Source of the DNA: Sarcomyxa edulis
Lineage: Eukaryota > Basidiomycota > Agaricomycetes > Agaricales > Mycenaceae
Reading direction: 5' to 3'
DNA: 64,000 bases
Assembly (NCBI GenBank): GCA_009761415.1
Contig: QUOL01000008.1
Span: 62,001 to 126,000 of the forward strand
In this document: piece after piece, positions 20,967 to 30,202 of the stretch
How positions within the stretch are numbered: position 1 is the first letter of the stretch
How the letters are laid out: the number at the start of each line of letters is the position of its first letter
Position numbers and translations under genes: made by a program
Notes under the pieces: model-generated
Told to the model about the DNA's origin: nothing
The model's input: only the letters and a program-made list of their open reading frames with translations
Databases searched by the model: none

Positions 20967-23900
20967 TGTTGGGATTTGTGCTAAAGAACTCTGCCTATAT
21001 TTCGCTTTCAGCCCCTTTACTTGTTTACTATTGTTTACTTCAGATGACTTAGCCTTCCCTGGAGTCAGCTCACTGCTCTTTATCTTTGACAGTGAAGCTC
21101 GACTCCAGGTACGTCGTCTTACTCTACTTAATATACATATCTTTGACAGTGAAGCTCGACTCCAGTGCTCTCTGAAGTGTCTCCCCTCAATAGGTTATGG
21201 GCCCTGCGCTTTAACAGCCTTATCAGATTGATCGCCTGTCACCAGCTCCTGCAAAAATCATTTTCACTCTATCTCCCTCACCCCTGCTCGGATCTCTACC
21301 AAACTCATTTTCTGACACCTTATACATCATCCCTACCTACCCCTACCACCCTGCTTCCCAGATCCAGTTTGATCTCTGACAACAACTGCCAGCTCATTTT
21401 TCACCAAATTCGACGCTACTCGCTCAGTTTTCATCAGATCGTCCTAAATCTGTTACCAGTCTCTTCCCCTTGTAATTCCGCTCCTAAACGTTTTATTGGT
21501 TCCCTTATCGCTCCAAAACTCCGCCCTCACCGTCAACCTTTCTCAGAAAAACTTCGAAATCATGTCTGACTCCACACAATCTTTCCCCCTCCTCCTGAAT
21601 GACTCCAACTACACCTCTTGGGCTGACACCATGCGTGCCCACCTCTCTACCAAGGGCCTCTGGCTTGCTACTGAGGGTTCTGACCCTCAGCCTGGTCCTT
21701 TGGATCCATCAGCACCTACTGCCGCTGAGAGGAAGAAGTTGAGGGACTGGAAGTTGTCTTCATCCAAGGCTAGTGGGGAGATCTTTTTAGGAGTGGAAGA
21801 GAAGCAGAGGGTGCATATTAGAGGCTTGATTGGGGATCCAGTGAAGATGTGGGAGAAGCTGAGGGAGGTGCATGGGCAGAAGGTCTCTGAACCAAGGGTT
21901 AGCAGAAGGGGCACTAGGGGAGCCAAGGGGAGGAAGAAGATCGTGAAGGAGGCTCAGGAGATCACAGTGGAACCCCCCATCACCACTCATTTTGAGTCTG
22001 TTGGCTATGCCAGTGCTCTATCATCTTCTGATCGCTCTTCCTGGCTAAAATCTCATGCAGCCACTCACTGGATTGCCGATACAGGTGCTTCCTCACATAT
22101 GACTCCTCATCGTCACTGGTTCCGATCTTATTCCCCCCACATCATTGGTGTTCGTCTCGCCGATAGCTCGGTCATCTATTCTGCAGGCATTGGCTCTGTG
22201 GAGTTCCAACCTGTTGTGAATGGTGTCCAGATGCGTCCTATAGTCTTCCATGATGTCCTCCATGTCCCTGCCCTTGGCAGCAACCTCCTCTCCCTCTTCC
22301 ATCTCACATCTCGAAAGGGCTATGCCATCAAAATCTTCGGACACACCGCTAGCTTCTTCATCAATGATGTTCTCCTCTTCACCGCTACAGTCACCGATCG
22401 GAATCTGGGTTATCTTGACGGTCATCCTCGTTCTTTTCCAGCAGAGGTAGCCAATCGAGCCAGCACTCTGCCGCTTGATCTGAGTCTCTGGCACCGGCGT
22501 TTGTCTCATCTCAACTACGTCGATGTCAAACGCATGCTCAGCAAGAAACTCGTGACCGGCATCTCTCTTGAGTCTCCCAACAAACCCGATCCCATCTGTG
22601 AGCCTTGCATTGCTGGCAAGCAACACCGTCACAACATTCCTCTAACTGCTACTCGTCGAACGAAGCCTTTAGCTTTGGTCCATACGGATCTGAAGGGGCC
22701 TATGCCTGTTCAGACTCCGGAGGGCTATCGCTACTGGATGACGTTCATCGACGATGCTACGCGTTACTGGGTGGTTGCCTATCTCAAGCGCAAGAGTGAC
22801 GCGTTTGCAGCCTTCAAGTCTTTCAAAGCTTATGCTGAGAAGGCTCTGGGGGTGCCGCTTCGCAAGATCCGTGATGACAAAGGGGGTGAGTACATGGGGA
22901 AGGAGTTCATTCAGTTCTGTGTCGACCACGGCATTGCCAGACAGCACACTGAGCCCAACGAACCGCACCAGAATGGAGCTGCAGAGCGCCCAAACAGAGA
23001 GATTGCTGAAGCTGCTACCTCTCTTATGGTTGAAGCCAAGCTCCCTGCGTCGTTCTGGGCTCGTGCCGTCTCTGCCTATGTCCACACTCGGAACAGGACA
23101 CCTACTTCTGCCTTGAACGGCGAAGTCCCTTATTCTGCTTGGAAGAAGAAGAAACCTGATGTCTCTTACTTCCGAGTCTTTGGATGTCTCGCTTACGTTC
23201 TCATCCGCAAGGAGAAGCGTAAAGCGCTCCAACCCCATTCTAGGAAGTGCATCTTTATTGGATATCCAGAAGGTGTAAAAGCATGGCTCTTCTGGGACCC
23301 GGCTGCTAAGAAATTCATCACCAGCAGCCACGCGGTCTTTGATGAACGCTACTACCCTGGTAATTCCCCTACTGCGATTAACTTGCTTGACGATCTGCCT
23401 TCCTCAGACCCTCTTCCTCCTCCTCCTCCTCCTGCCTCAGTGTCTTCCGATGATGACGATGTGCCGCATCATGGGGGAGATGACGATTTAGACGACTTTA
23501 GAGTTGATGCACCACCTCCTCAGCCACCTCAGCAGCCTAATGCAGGCGATGCTCCAGGTAATGCTCCGGATATTGCTCCTCCTGTCGCACCTCCTTTACC
23601 ACCTCAACCTCCTCAACCTCCTCTACCACGTACTCCCTCTCCTCCTCCACAAGCTCGACGTCGTAATCCTCCGCGTCTGCAGCGTCCCAAAGGTTCTATG
23701 AACTTGCAGGATTTGCAGCGACGCAACGTCCCAGCTCCCTTACAACGCCTCCCAACTCCAGCAGCAGCTCCAGCTCCTCCTCGACCAGAATCACCGGATC
23801 CTCTTCAGATGACTCCGCCTCTGCCAACTGCTCCTCTTCCTGATCATCTTCCTGCCAATCCTCCTCTTCGCCAGTCTGTTTCTCCTGATCCACTCGATAA

Positions 23901-25398
23901 CTGGGACACACCACGCAAGCCACCTCCAGTAATCGATTCAGACTCGGATGAAGAAGATGTCGAAGCTCAGGATGTTGCTAGCGATCCAGATGTCCTGATG
24001 GCCGGTCTTGAATTTGTGGCCACAGCCCAATTCGACGACTATCTGACCTGGACTGAGTTAGCAGCAGAGCTCCATCCAACCAAGGAGTTTGCTTTGCGAG
24101 CTGCAGCTTTCAAGGCGTCCAGTTCTCATCAGAACGAGCCACGCAGTTTCAAGGAAGCGATGGAGCGCCCTGAACCGGAGCGCACTCGCTGGCTGAATGC
24201 TGTCACTGAAGAGATTGAGTCCCTCGTTCAGAACGGCACTTTCAAGCTAGTTGAGTTGCCGCCTGGTGCAAGGGCCATTGGGAGCAAGTGGGTGTTCAAG
24301 GTAAAACGGAATGCAGATGGCTCTGTTGAGCGCTACAAGGGTCGCTTGGTTGCTCAAGGCTTCTCACAGCGCCCTGGTTTTGACTACACAGAGACATTTG
24401 CTCCAACGCCGCAGTGGTTGTCTCTCAGAGCCATACTCGCTATCGTTGCTATCGAGGACTTGGAGTGTGAAAGCATCGACATCTTGTCTGCTTTCCTGTA
24501 CGGTTGGTTGAAGGAGAAGGTATACATGCGTCAGCCTGAGGGGTTTCAGACCAAACCTCCTCACTGGGTGATGCTTCTCATCAAGTCTCTCTACGGCTTG
24601 AAACAGTCCCGTCGCAACTGGCACTTGGAGCTGAACACCACCTTGGAGAAGATGGGGTTCAAGCGGATTGTGTGTGAGAACAGTGTCTGGGTCTACCTTC
24701 GTGACGGTGTGCGCATCATCATTCCTGTTTTCATTGACGATATGACGATTGCAGCCAAGTCCAAGGCCGACATCCAGAAGGTCAAGGAAGAACTCAAGTC
24801 CCACTTCAAGCTTCGTGACTTGGGTCCCACTTCTTTCCTTCTGGGAGTCGAAATCACTCGTGACCGTTCCACTCGCACCCTCAATCTCTGCCAGCGCCAG
24901 TACATCATCGACCTCCTCCAACGTTTCAACCTCTCTGAAGCTAATCCTGTCTCCACTCCTCTCGACCCCAACGTCAAGCTCAGTGCGTCCATGTCTCCAA
25001 AAACTCCGGAAGAGATTGCAGCGATGCATTCTATTCCCTACATCAACGCCGTAGGTGCTTTGTCTTATCTTGCCATTGCAACGCGCCCAGACATCTCTTA
25101 CACGGTTGGTGTGCTTGCACGCTTCTGTAAGAATCCTGGGATGCAGCACTGGGCAGCGGTCAAACATCTCCTTCGTTATCTCAAAGGCACCATGGACTAC
25201 AAGCTTTCCTACTCTCCTTCCGATTCCCCTGAACTGTTCACCACCTATACCGATGCGGACCACGGCGGCAATCCTGACAACGGACGATCTACATCTGGCT
25301 ACGTCGTCAAGATGGGAACCGGTGCCATTGGCTGGCGCAGTCGACTTCAAACCCTGGTTGCTCTTTCCACCACAGAAGCTGAGTTCTACTTCTTTTGA
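20967..25398 (+). mobile_element. Copia-2 retrotransposon, gag-deleted and 3'-truncated
   Basis: 5' LTR 20967-21192 (long form, 226 bp), the same half-tRNA primer-binding site at 21193-21209, leader, and one polyprotein frame. The element ends abruptly inside RNase H at about 25396, followed by an LTR in inverted orientation instead of its own 3' LTR. Its leader and coding region are closely similar to Copia-1. Confidence 0.93.
21562..25398 (+). CDS. Copia-2 polyprotein (PR-IN-RT-partial RH) with internal gag deletion
   Basis: The start is set at ATG 21562 by alignment with the gag start of Copia-1; the frame is also open upstream. Relative to Copia-1, about 150 residues are missing in frame from mid-gag, including the whole zinc knuckle (junction HGQKVSEPRVSRR). 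Then come protease (DTGASSHMT), integrase zinc region (HRRLSHLNY ... CEPCIAGK), integrase core (VHTDLKGPM, DDKGGEYMG, HQNGAAERPNREI), a Pro-rich spacer, RT (VFIDDMTIAAKS) and RNase H (TYTDADHGGN, STTEAEFY). The last conserved block is cut after EFY. It encodes most enzymes but lacks a normal gag and 3' end. Confidence 0.93.
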   Translation: MSDSTQSFPLLLNDSNYTSWADTMRAHLSTKGLWLATEGSDPQPGPLDPSAPTAAERKKLRDWKLSSSKASGEIFLGVEEKQRVHIRGLIGDPVKMWEKLREVHGQKVSEPRVSRRGTRGAKGRKKIVKEAQEITVEPPITTHFESVGYASALSSSDRSSWLKSHAATHWIADTGASSHMTPHRHWFRSYSPHIIGVRLADSSVIYSAGIGSVEFQPVVNGVQMRPIVFHDVLHVPALGSNLLSLFHLTSRKGYAIKIFGHTASFFINDVLLFTATVTDRNLGYLDGHPRSFPAEVANRASTLPLDLSLWHRRLSHLNYVDVKRMLSKKLVTGISLESPNKPDPICEPCIAGKQHRHNIPLTATRRTKPLALVHTDLKGPMPVQTPEGYRYWMTFIDDATRYWVVAYLKRKSDAFAAFKSFKAYAEKALGVPLRKIRDDKGGEYMGKEFIQFCVDHGIARQHTEPNEPHQNGAAERPNREIAEAATSLMVEAKLPASFWARAVSAYVHTRNRTPTSALNGEVPYSAWKKKKPDVSYFRVFGCLAYVLIRKEKRKALQPHSRKCIFIGYPEGVKAWLFWDPAAKKFITSSHAVFDERYYPGNSPTAINLLDDLPSSDPLPPPPPPASVSSDDDDVPHHGGDDDLDDFRVDAPPPQPPQQPNAGDAPGNAPDIAPPVAPPLPPQPPQPPLPRTPSPPPQARRRNPPRLQRPKGSMNLQDLQRRNVPAPLQRLPTPAAAPAPPRPESPDPLQMTPPLPTAPLPDHLPANPPLRQSVSPDPLDNWDTPRKPPPVIDSDSDEEDVEAQDVASDPDVLMAGLEFVATAQFDDYLTWTELAAELHPTKEFALRAAAFKASSSHQNEPRSFKEAMERPEPERTRWLNAVTEEIESLVQNGTFKLVELPPGARAIGSKWVFKVKRNADGSVERYKGRLVAQGFSQRPGFDYTETFAPTPQWLSLRAILAIVAIEDLECESIDILSAFLYGWLKEKVYMRQPEGFQTKPPHWVMLLIKSLYGLKQSRRNWHLELNTTLEKMGFKRIVCENSVWVYLRDGVRIIIPVFIDDMTIAAKSKADIQKVKEELKSHFKLRDLGPTSFLLGVEITRDRSTRTLNLCQRQYIIDLLQRFNLSEANPVSTPLDPNVKLSASMSPKTPEEIAAMHSIPYINAVGALSYLAIATRPDISYTVGVLARFCKNPGMQHWAAVKHLLRYLKGTMDYKLSYSPSDSPELFTTYTDADHGGNPDNGRSTSGYVVKMGTGAIGWRSRLQTLVALSTTEAEFYFF

Positions 25399-25399
25399 A

Positions 25400-25621
25400 G
25401 AAGGGAGACACTTCAGAGAGCACTGGAGTCGAGCTTCACTGTCAAAGATATGTATATTAAGTAGAGTAAGACAACGTACCTGGAGTCGAGCTTCACTGTC
25501 AAAGATAAAGAGCAGTGAGCTGACTCCAGGGAAGGCTAAGTCATCTGAAGTAAACAATAGTAAACAAGTACAGGGGCTGAAAGCGAAATATAGGCAGAGT
25601 TCTTTACCACAAATCCCAACA
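25400..25621 (-). mobile_element. Inverted Copia LTR, long form, abutting Copia-2
   Basis: Reverse-orientation LTR missing its first few bases (begins GAAGGGAGACAC, ends ATCCCAACA). It directly adjoins the truncated RNase H of Copia-2. No target duplication is visible (left flank TTTTGAA, right flank ATCATTTT), which points to rearrangement rather than simple insertion. Confidence 0.85.
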
Positions 25622-25689
25622 ATCATTTTGTCTGTCTTCCAGGCAGCATAGTTATTCACTTCAATATTGATTGGTAAGTTCTGTCGTTC

Positions 25690-26344
25690 TTCTGAGTGCT
25701 GTCTGCTCAATATACATCAAGTTCACATCACTTTCTGGGGGTTCATATTTGACAGGAGTCTTATGGGTATCCCATCGACAACATTCCTCGTGCCATCCAA
25801 TTTCTTCGCGAAAATACCTTCTTGATTCTTGTCATTCCAGGACCACACGGACCCACTACCGATCAGCTCAATGGTTTAATGGAAGCATTTGTTCAAGAAT
25901 TACGTGACTTGGAAGAAGGTACCCCTTTTGATTTGAATATATTTCTCTATAATGACAAAAAACCTCTGAACAGGCAAAGATTTCCCCATATTTGGACATG
26001 AGGATACAGAACATGTCAAGGTCGCCCTTCCCCCGGTAGTATTGATACCCCAAGCTCATGTCAAGGTTGGCGGGTATCCTTCTGTAACCAGTGAACTATT
26101 CATGTGTCCGGGCTGCAATAAGCGATTTTTTTCCCTCGTACATAAAGACTGTTTTGATCGTTCAAGTAAGCTAAATATCTCAAGTTCAAAAAATGTTACC
26201 TCTTTGCTGATCAATATATTGCAGCGTTTGAGTATCGTGACTGCAATAAGCAGTTGCGATACAAATTTCTCTATCGGGATTCCACCAAGACATTTCAAGA
26301 GAAAATTGCTGCACAACGAGGTGTATGATACGCAGCTCTCGATA
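25690..26344 (+). pseudogene. Tnp2-like (Transposase_21) transposase fragment
   Basis: Spliced frames read YGYPIDNIPRAIQFLRENTF, then VIPGPHGPTTDQLNGLMEAF and QELRDLEEG. After a GTACCC...AACAG intron (about 25918-25974) they read KDFPIFGHEDTEHVKVALPP and a zinc-like pair MCPGCNKRFF. After a second intron they read RDSTKTFQEKIAAQRG. The order IPGP ... E/DL ... valine-rich strand ... C..C ... RDS.K...Q..I..RG matches the Tnp2-like DDE transposases of agaric CACTA-type elements. An in-frame TGA follows RGV, and a Copia LTR begins at 26345. Fragmentary and dead. Confidence 0.55.
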
Positions 26345-26513
26345 TGTTGGGATTTGTGCTAAAGAACTCTGCCTTCATTTCGCAAACAGCCACTTTACTT
26401 GTTTGCTATTGTTTACTTCAGATGACCTAGCCTTCCCTGGAGTCAGCTCACTGCTCTTTATCTTTGACAGTGAAGCTCGACTCCAGTGCTCTCTGAAGTG
26501 TCTCCCTTCAATA
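26345..26513 (+). mobile_element. Solo Copia LTR, short form
   Basis: 169 bp, TGTTGGG to CTTCAATA. Neighbouring 5-mers (CGATA left, ATGAG right) do not match, so the target duplication has been lost. Confidence 0.9.
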
Positions 26514-27908
26514 ATGAGCAGCCCAATTCTTCTTCCATCAAAGCTTTGTCTGGTGGCTCACTTGCTTGAAACTCTTGGGCACCGTGTTTGACCAGGCCAA
26601 AGAATCACATTTCTGCTGAAGTCTGAGACACCTGGTCAGGAAGAGACATCTTGTGATGGTTCCAACTGTTAACCCAGCCCATAATGTCCAAGTTGATGGA
26701 ATTGAAGAATAGAAAGTAAATGAGCCATATATGAGAGTCCAGCTCAGGATTAAGACTATCTCAAACCTCCAGCATCCTGAAGAATGACTTCCACTTGGAT
26801 CCGACACCAGAAGTGAGTTTGAACCAAAGTTGGTTGATAAGTATTGTACACACTTGCAAGCATTCCGGTAATGAAACAAGAGAATCTGTTGATAAATCTA
26901 TGGATAGCGATCTTGTAGTGTATAAGACCTCCTCCTGCTCCTCCTCTCTGTTTGCTATGCCCAGTAGACTTTGGTACACCACCCATAGCAACACCCACCA
27001 CCCATAGCAACACCCCATGTACTCATAGGTGCAGCTGGTGCCCCAGGAGTGAAACAAAAATTGGATACTTGTGGTGCTTGTGTCGGCATTCCTGATCCTG
27101 ACCATGGATTTTCGGAACACTAGCCACCTGGTGTCAATGATGGGGGAGCATACGGATGAGACTTGAGACTGGGGGGGTAACTGGGGAAGTCATGGGAGTA
27201 TGCTGGCTGTAAGGCCGGTCACAGCTCAAACATAAATTGAAGTAATCAAGGTACTGGATGTCATGCCAAGAAATCAATAGGTGCCGTTGAAATGTGCAAA
27301 AGAGAAGAACTGACAGGTGGCATTTTAGCAGTGAATCCTTGACATATACCACCGTATGATACAGGAGCAGTCCTGGGAGGGAACACTGGAACCGGGGGTA
27401 GTGAGAATGGACAGAGCAGCGACAACAGCAGAAGTCCTGACGTACTGAGATAGTGAATTTTTGAGTGAGCTAGAAACACCAGAATGCTCACAGGAATGGC
27501 AGGTAATGCACCGAAACCTGCACATCGGTGGGGTGAAGTGCACAAAGTATAGGGAAAATTAGAGTGCATATGGACACCATGATTCTAACTGACAGTCAAA
27601 GAGATGATGGATTGAATGTTCTAGAGGACAATTATAGCAAACTTAGGCTGAGGATATTTGCAGAAGACAGAAGGCCTATGTTGTGGTTCATTAGATATAG
27701 CAGCATTGGTGTATTCAATGAATACCCAGTGAGTGGGAGCAATGTTACATAGATCTAAGAAGATAGGGTCAGATGAAGAGTTGGCAACTGAGTAGCCAAA
27801 GATCAGAGTGCATTGTTGATCAATGTGAAGACCTAGTCGGAGACGTTAGGACTTAGGACTGTAAGATTGTAGTCCTGAGACGTTACAAGTGCTCCAATCA
27901 GATAGCAG
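26514..27908. other. Unassigned, probably transposon-derived
   Basis: No coherent gene. Minus-strand frames around 26,540-26,880 and 27,260-27,570 are open but lack recognisable domains. It may be the remainder of the Tnp2-like element. Confidence 0.35.
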
Positions 27909-28081
27909 TATTGAAGGGAGACACTTCGGAGAGCACTGGAGTCAAGCTTCACTGTCAAAGACAAAGAGCAGTGAGCTGACTCCAGGGAAGGCTAAGTAAG
28001 TCATCCGAAGTAAACAATAGTAAACAAGTAAAGTGGCTGAAAGCAAAATAAAGGCAGAGTTCTTTAGCACAAATCCCGACA
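27909..28081 (-). mobile_element. Solo Copia LTR, short form, diverged
   Basis: 173 bp in reverse orientation, TATTGAAGGG to ATCCCGACA, with a 4-bp internal duplication and several substitutions. Flanks AGCAG and CGTAG do not match. Confidence 0.88.
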
Positions 28082-28109
28082 CGTAGAACTTTGCAGCTCT
28101 GGGTGTTTA

Positions 28110-28226
28110 CTATGGCCTCTATTGAGCCTCTATGCAATCTCTATGGGATCTACGGTGGCTATGATCAGCTATGTCTTTGGTTGTTTACTATAGGCTTCTA
28201 CAACAGAATGACTGGTTTGCTGATGT
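28110..28226. repeat. Terminus of the CATCAGCAAACCAG element family
   Basis: Read in reverse complement it matches 7091-7205 in order: CATCAGCAAACCAGT, then TAGAAGCCTATAG, AACAACCAAA and repeated CATAG words ending CATAGTAAACACCC. Only one end is present; the Copia LTR at 27909-28081 lies next to it. Confidence 0.6.
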
Positions 28227-28701
28227 ATAGTAGGTCTGCTATCTACCAAAGTAAACATCTTGAGGAGTAGAGAATCATCTCAAAATTGGGTCCATCAGAG
28301 AGAATCTAAATCAGAATATTATAGAGATATCCCAAAAAACTTGAGAACGCACAAATGTCACGATATCTCTCTGAGTTTTCTGAGAAACTGCGAACTCTCC
28401 AAGTTGTCCAAATCTTTGAGTCAAATATGACCAAGATATCTCTCAATCTTTCAAGATGTACCTAGATTTTTTTATTGTCTAAATTCCAGCAAGAAACATA
28501 TCAAGATATCTCAGAAGATGCCCGAGAACTTCAGGATATATTGACTATACGTACACAACACTCCAGGTCATGTTGGATGGAGTATTTAGAAAGTGACAAT
28601 AGAATGACTGAATGAGAAGGGATTCAAAAATAGTTGAATTCACGATCCTACTTGACAACAGACACACACGAGCAATTGGGACAATGGAGAGCTAGGTAAC
28701 A
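28227..28701. other. AT-rich gap with recurring GATATCTC words
   Basis: No gene. The word AAGATATCTC or GATATCTC recurs several times between 28,320 and 28,520 in similar sentence-like blocks, suggesting an old degenerate tandem repeat. Confidence 0.4.
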
Positions 28702-28938
28702 TACGTGGAAGATAGAGAGGGAAGAACTCATGGCAGTCTGGAGAGGGTCAGTGCACTGGAATTCAGCATTAGAGTTTGGCGTGTTAAGAGTAATAGGCAG
28801 GAGTCTGCTGTAAATGTAAAGATAGGTCAGCAGAAGTAGGAAAACAATTTGCGTACTTGAGCAACCTTGAGAACTTGCTATCTAAGACGAGATCTGACGC
28901 ACATATTTCCGATTAATGTAGGGGAACGCTGGAGCAAG
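28702..28938 (-). repeat. 237-bp exact inverted repeat, copy 2
   Basis: Reverse complement of 17109-17345 with no mismatch found. Flanks differ from copy 1 immediately outside (ATTCAGG on the right instead of the Tc1 sequence). Confidence 0.9.
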
Positions 28939-29395
28939 ATTCAGGATATGGCGGGGAAAGAGGCGAGAAAGGTGCGGTATGATGCGTGTCTACCTCCTCA
29001 ATGAGTCGAGATTTTACATGTAAATCAGCAGATATCCCTGGAAATCATGAGAAAAAAACTCATTACAAGTGATGGAAAACTCCCGGAAAATCACAAAAAA
29101 TCTGAAAAAGCTGGGTATAGCATGCTAGATTTACGGGGGCTGCTAGATTACCTGGAAATTTAGGTTCTCTGGAAATCAAAGATTTATCAAGGACAGGCTG
29201 ATTATTCTCATATATATACTGAACTTTTAGGCATATCCAGGTTCAGGTTTTCTCTGAAGCGACTTGACATGCATTGTGTAAGAATACGGTCTCAGTTGAT
29301 GTAGTTTACAACTGTGTATTCAATTTATGTACCTGTAAGATTACGGTCTGGTAGGATGTATATAAGTAATAGAATGTGGATGATAAAGTAGAAAT
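28939..29395. other. AT-rich gap
   Basis: No gene or RNA recognised. Two related words, CTCAGTTGATGTRGTTTACAA, occur near 29,291 and 29,402. Confidence 0.4.
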
Positions 29396-29433
29396 ACTAA
29401 CCTCAGTTGATGTGGTTTACAACTGAGGTTAGT
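29396..29433. repeat. Perfect 14-bp hairpin
   Basis: ACTAACCTCAGTTG (29396-29409) is repeated exactly inverted at 29420-29433 around a 10-nt loop. It lies 20 bp left of a Copia LTR. Confidence 0.85.
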
Positions 29434-29452
29434 CGAAGATGCAGGATGGGTA

Positions 29453-29677
29453 TATTGAAGGGAGACACTTCAGAGAGCACTGGAGTCGAGCTTCACTGTC
29501 AAAGATATGTATATTAAGTAGAGTAAGACAACGTACCTGGAGTCGAGCTTCACTGTCAAAGATAAAGAGCAGTGAGCTGACTCCAGGGAAGGCTAAGTCA
29601 TCTGAAGTAAACAATAGTAAACAAGTAAAGGGGCTGAAAGCGAAATAAGGCAGAGTTCTTTAGCACAAATCCCAACA
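29453..29677 (-). mobile_element. Solo Copia LTR, long form
   Basis: 225 bp reverse orientation, TATTGAAGGG to ATCCCAACA, with the 57-nt extra segment. Flanks GGGTA and GGTGG do not match. It sits 4 bp from the 86-bp inverted repeat that follows. Confidence 0.9.
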
Positions 29678-29681
29678 GGTG

Positions 29682-30202
29682 GATCTGAGTTTGAATTCCC
29701 TTGATGCGCCGGTTACCATAAAAGGCTATTTTGAAATCGTAATGAAAATAAGAGTTTATTGATCGACTCGACTCGCGTCGTTTCTGCCTCGTACTGCTTT
29801 CTTCATTCGACATAGGCCATGCTCCCATGAAGCTTGGTTATCTTCTTTATTCTAATATATCTGATGTTACCCTCAACTTCCAACCCAAACTCGATTGATG
29901 CCTCGAAAATTACTTGCCAACGCGCCCCGAAAAAGTCGAAAAATGTCGCCGGATTTCACGGATAGCCTGCATTCTTTCCTGACGGGATTGCATGTCTGTT
30001 GCCAGAGGGTCCATGGTAAGGTCCAGTAGAAGTCATAACAAGGCTGCACGAGAGGAGAAAGACGATAGACAGCAGGGCCTTCGACGTGTAATGCCAAATC
30101 GATCACTAATTTTTACGTCGATCAATAAATCCTTATTTTCATTACGATTTCAGAATAGCCTTATATGGTAACCGGTGCATCAAGGGAATTCAAACTCAGA
30201 TC
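29682..30202. mobile_element. Foldback-type MITE with 86-bp terminal inverted repeats
   Basis: Left arm 29682-29767 (GATCTGAGTTTGAATTCCCT...) and right arm 30117-30202 are inverted copies differing at only about six positions. The 349-bp core has no transposase, only a short minus-strand frame (MDPLATDMQSRQERMQAIRE) that could be a relic of the parent element's ORF. Target duplication not clear. Confidence 0.75.

Noticed and set aside
20967..21231. C-terminal end of the Copia-1 frame after ISLES
   Set aside because: It is the next LTR read through by chance and ends soon after the primer-binding site.
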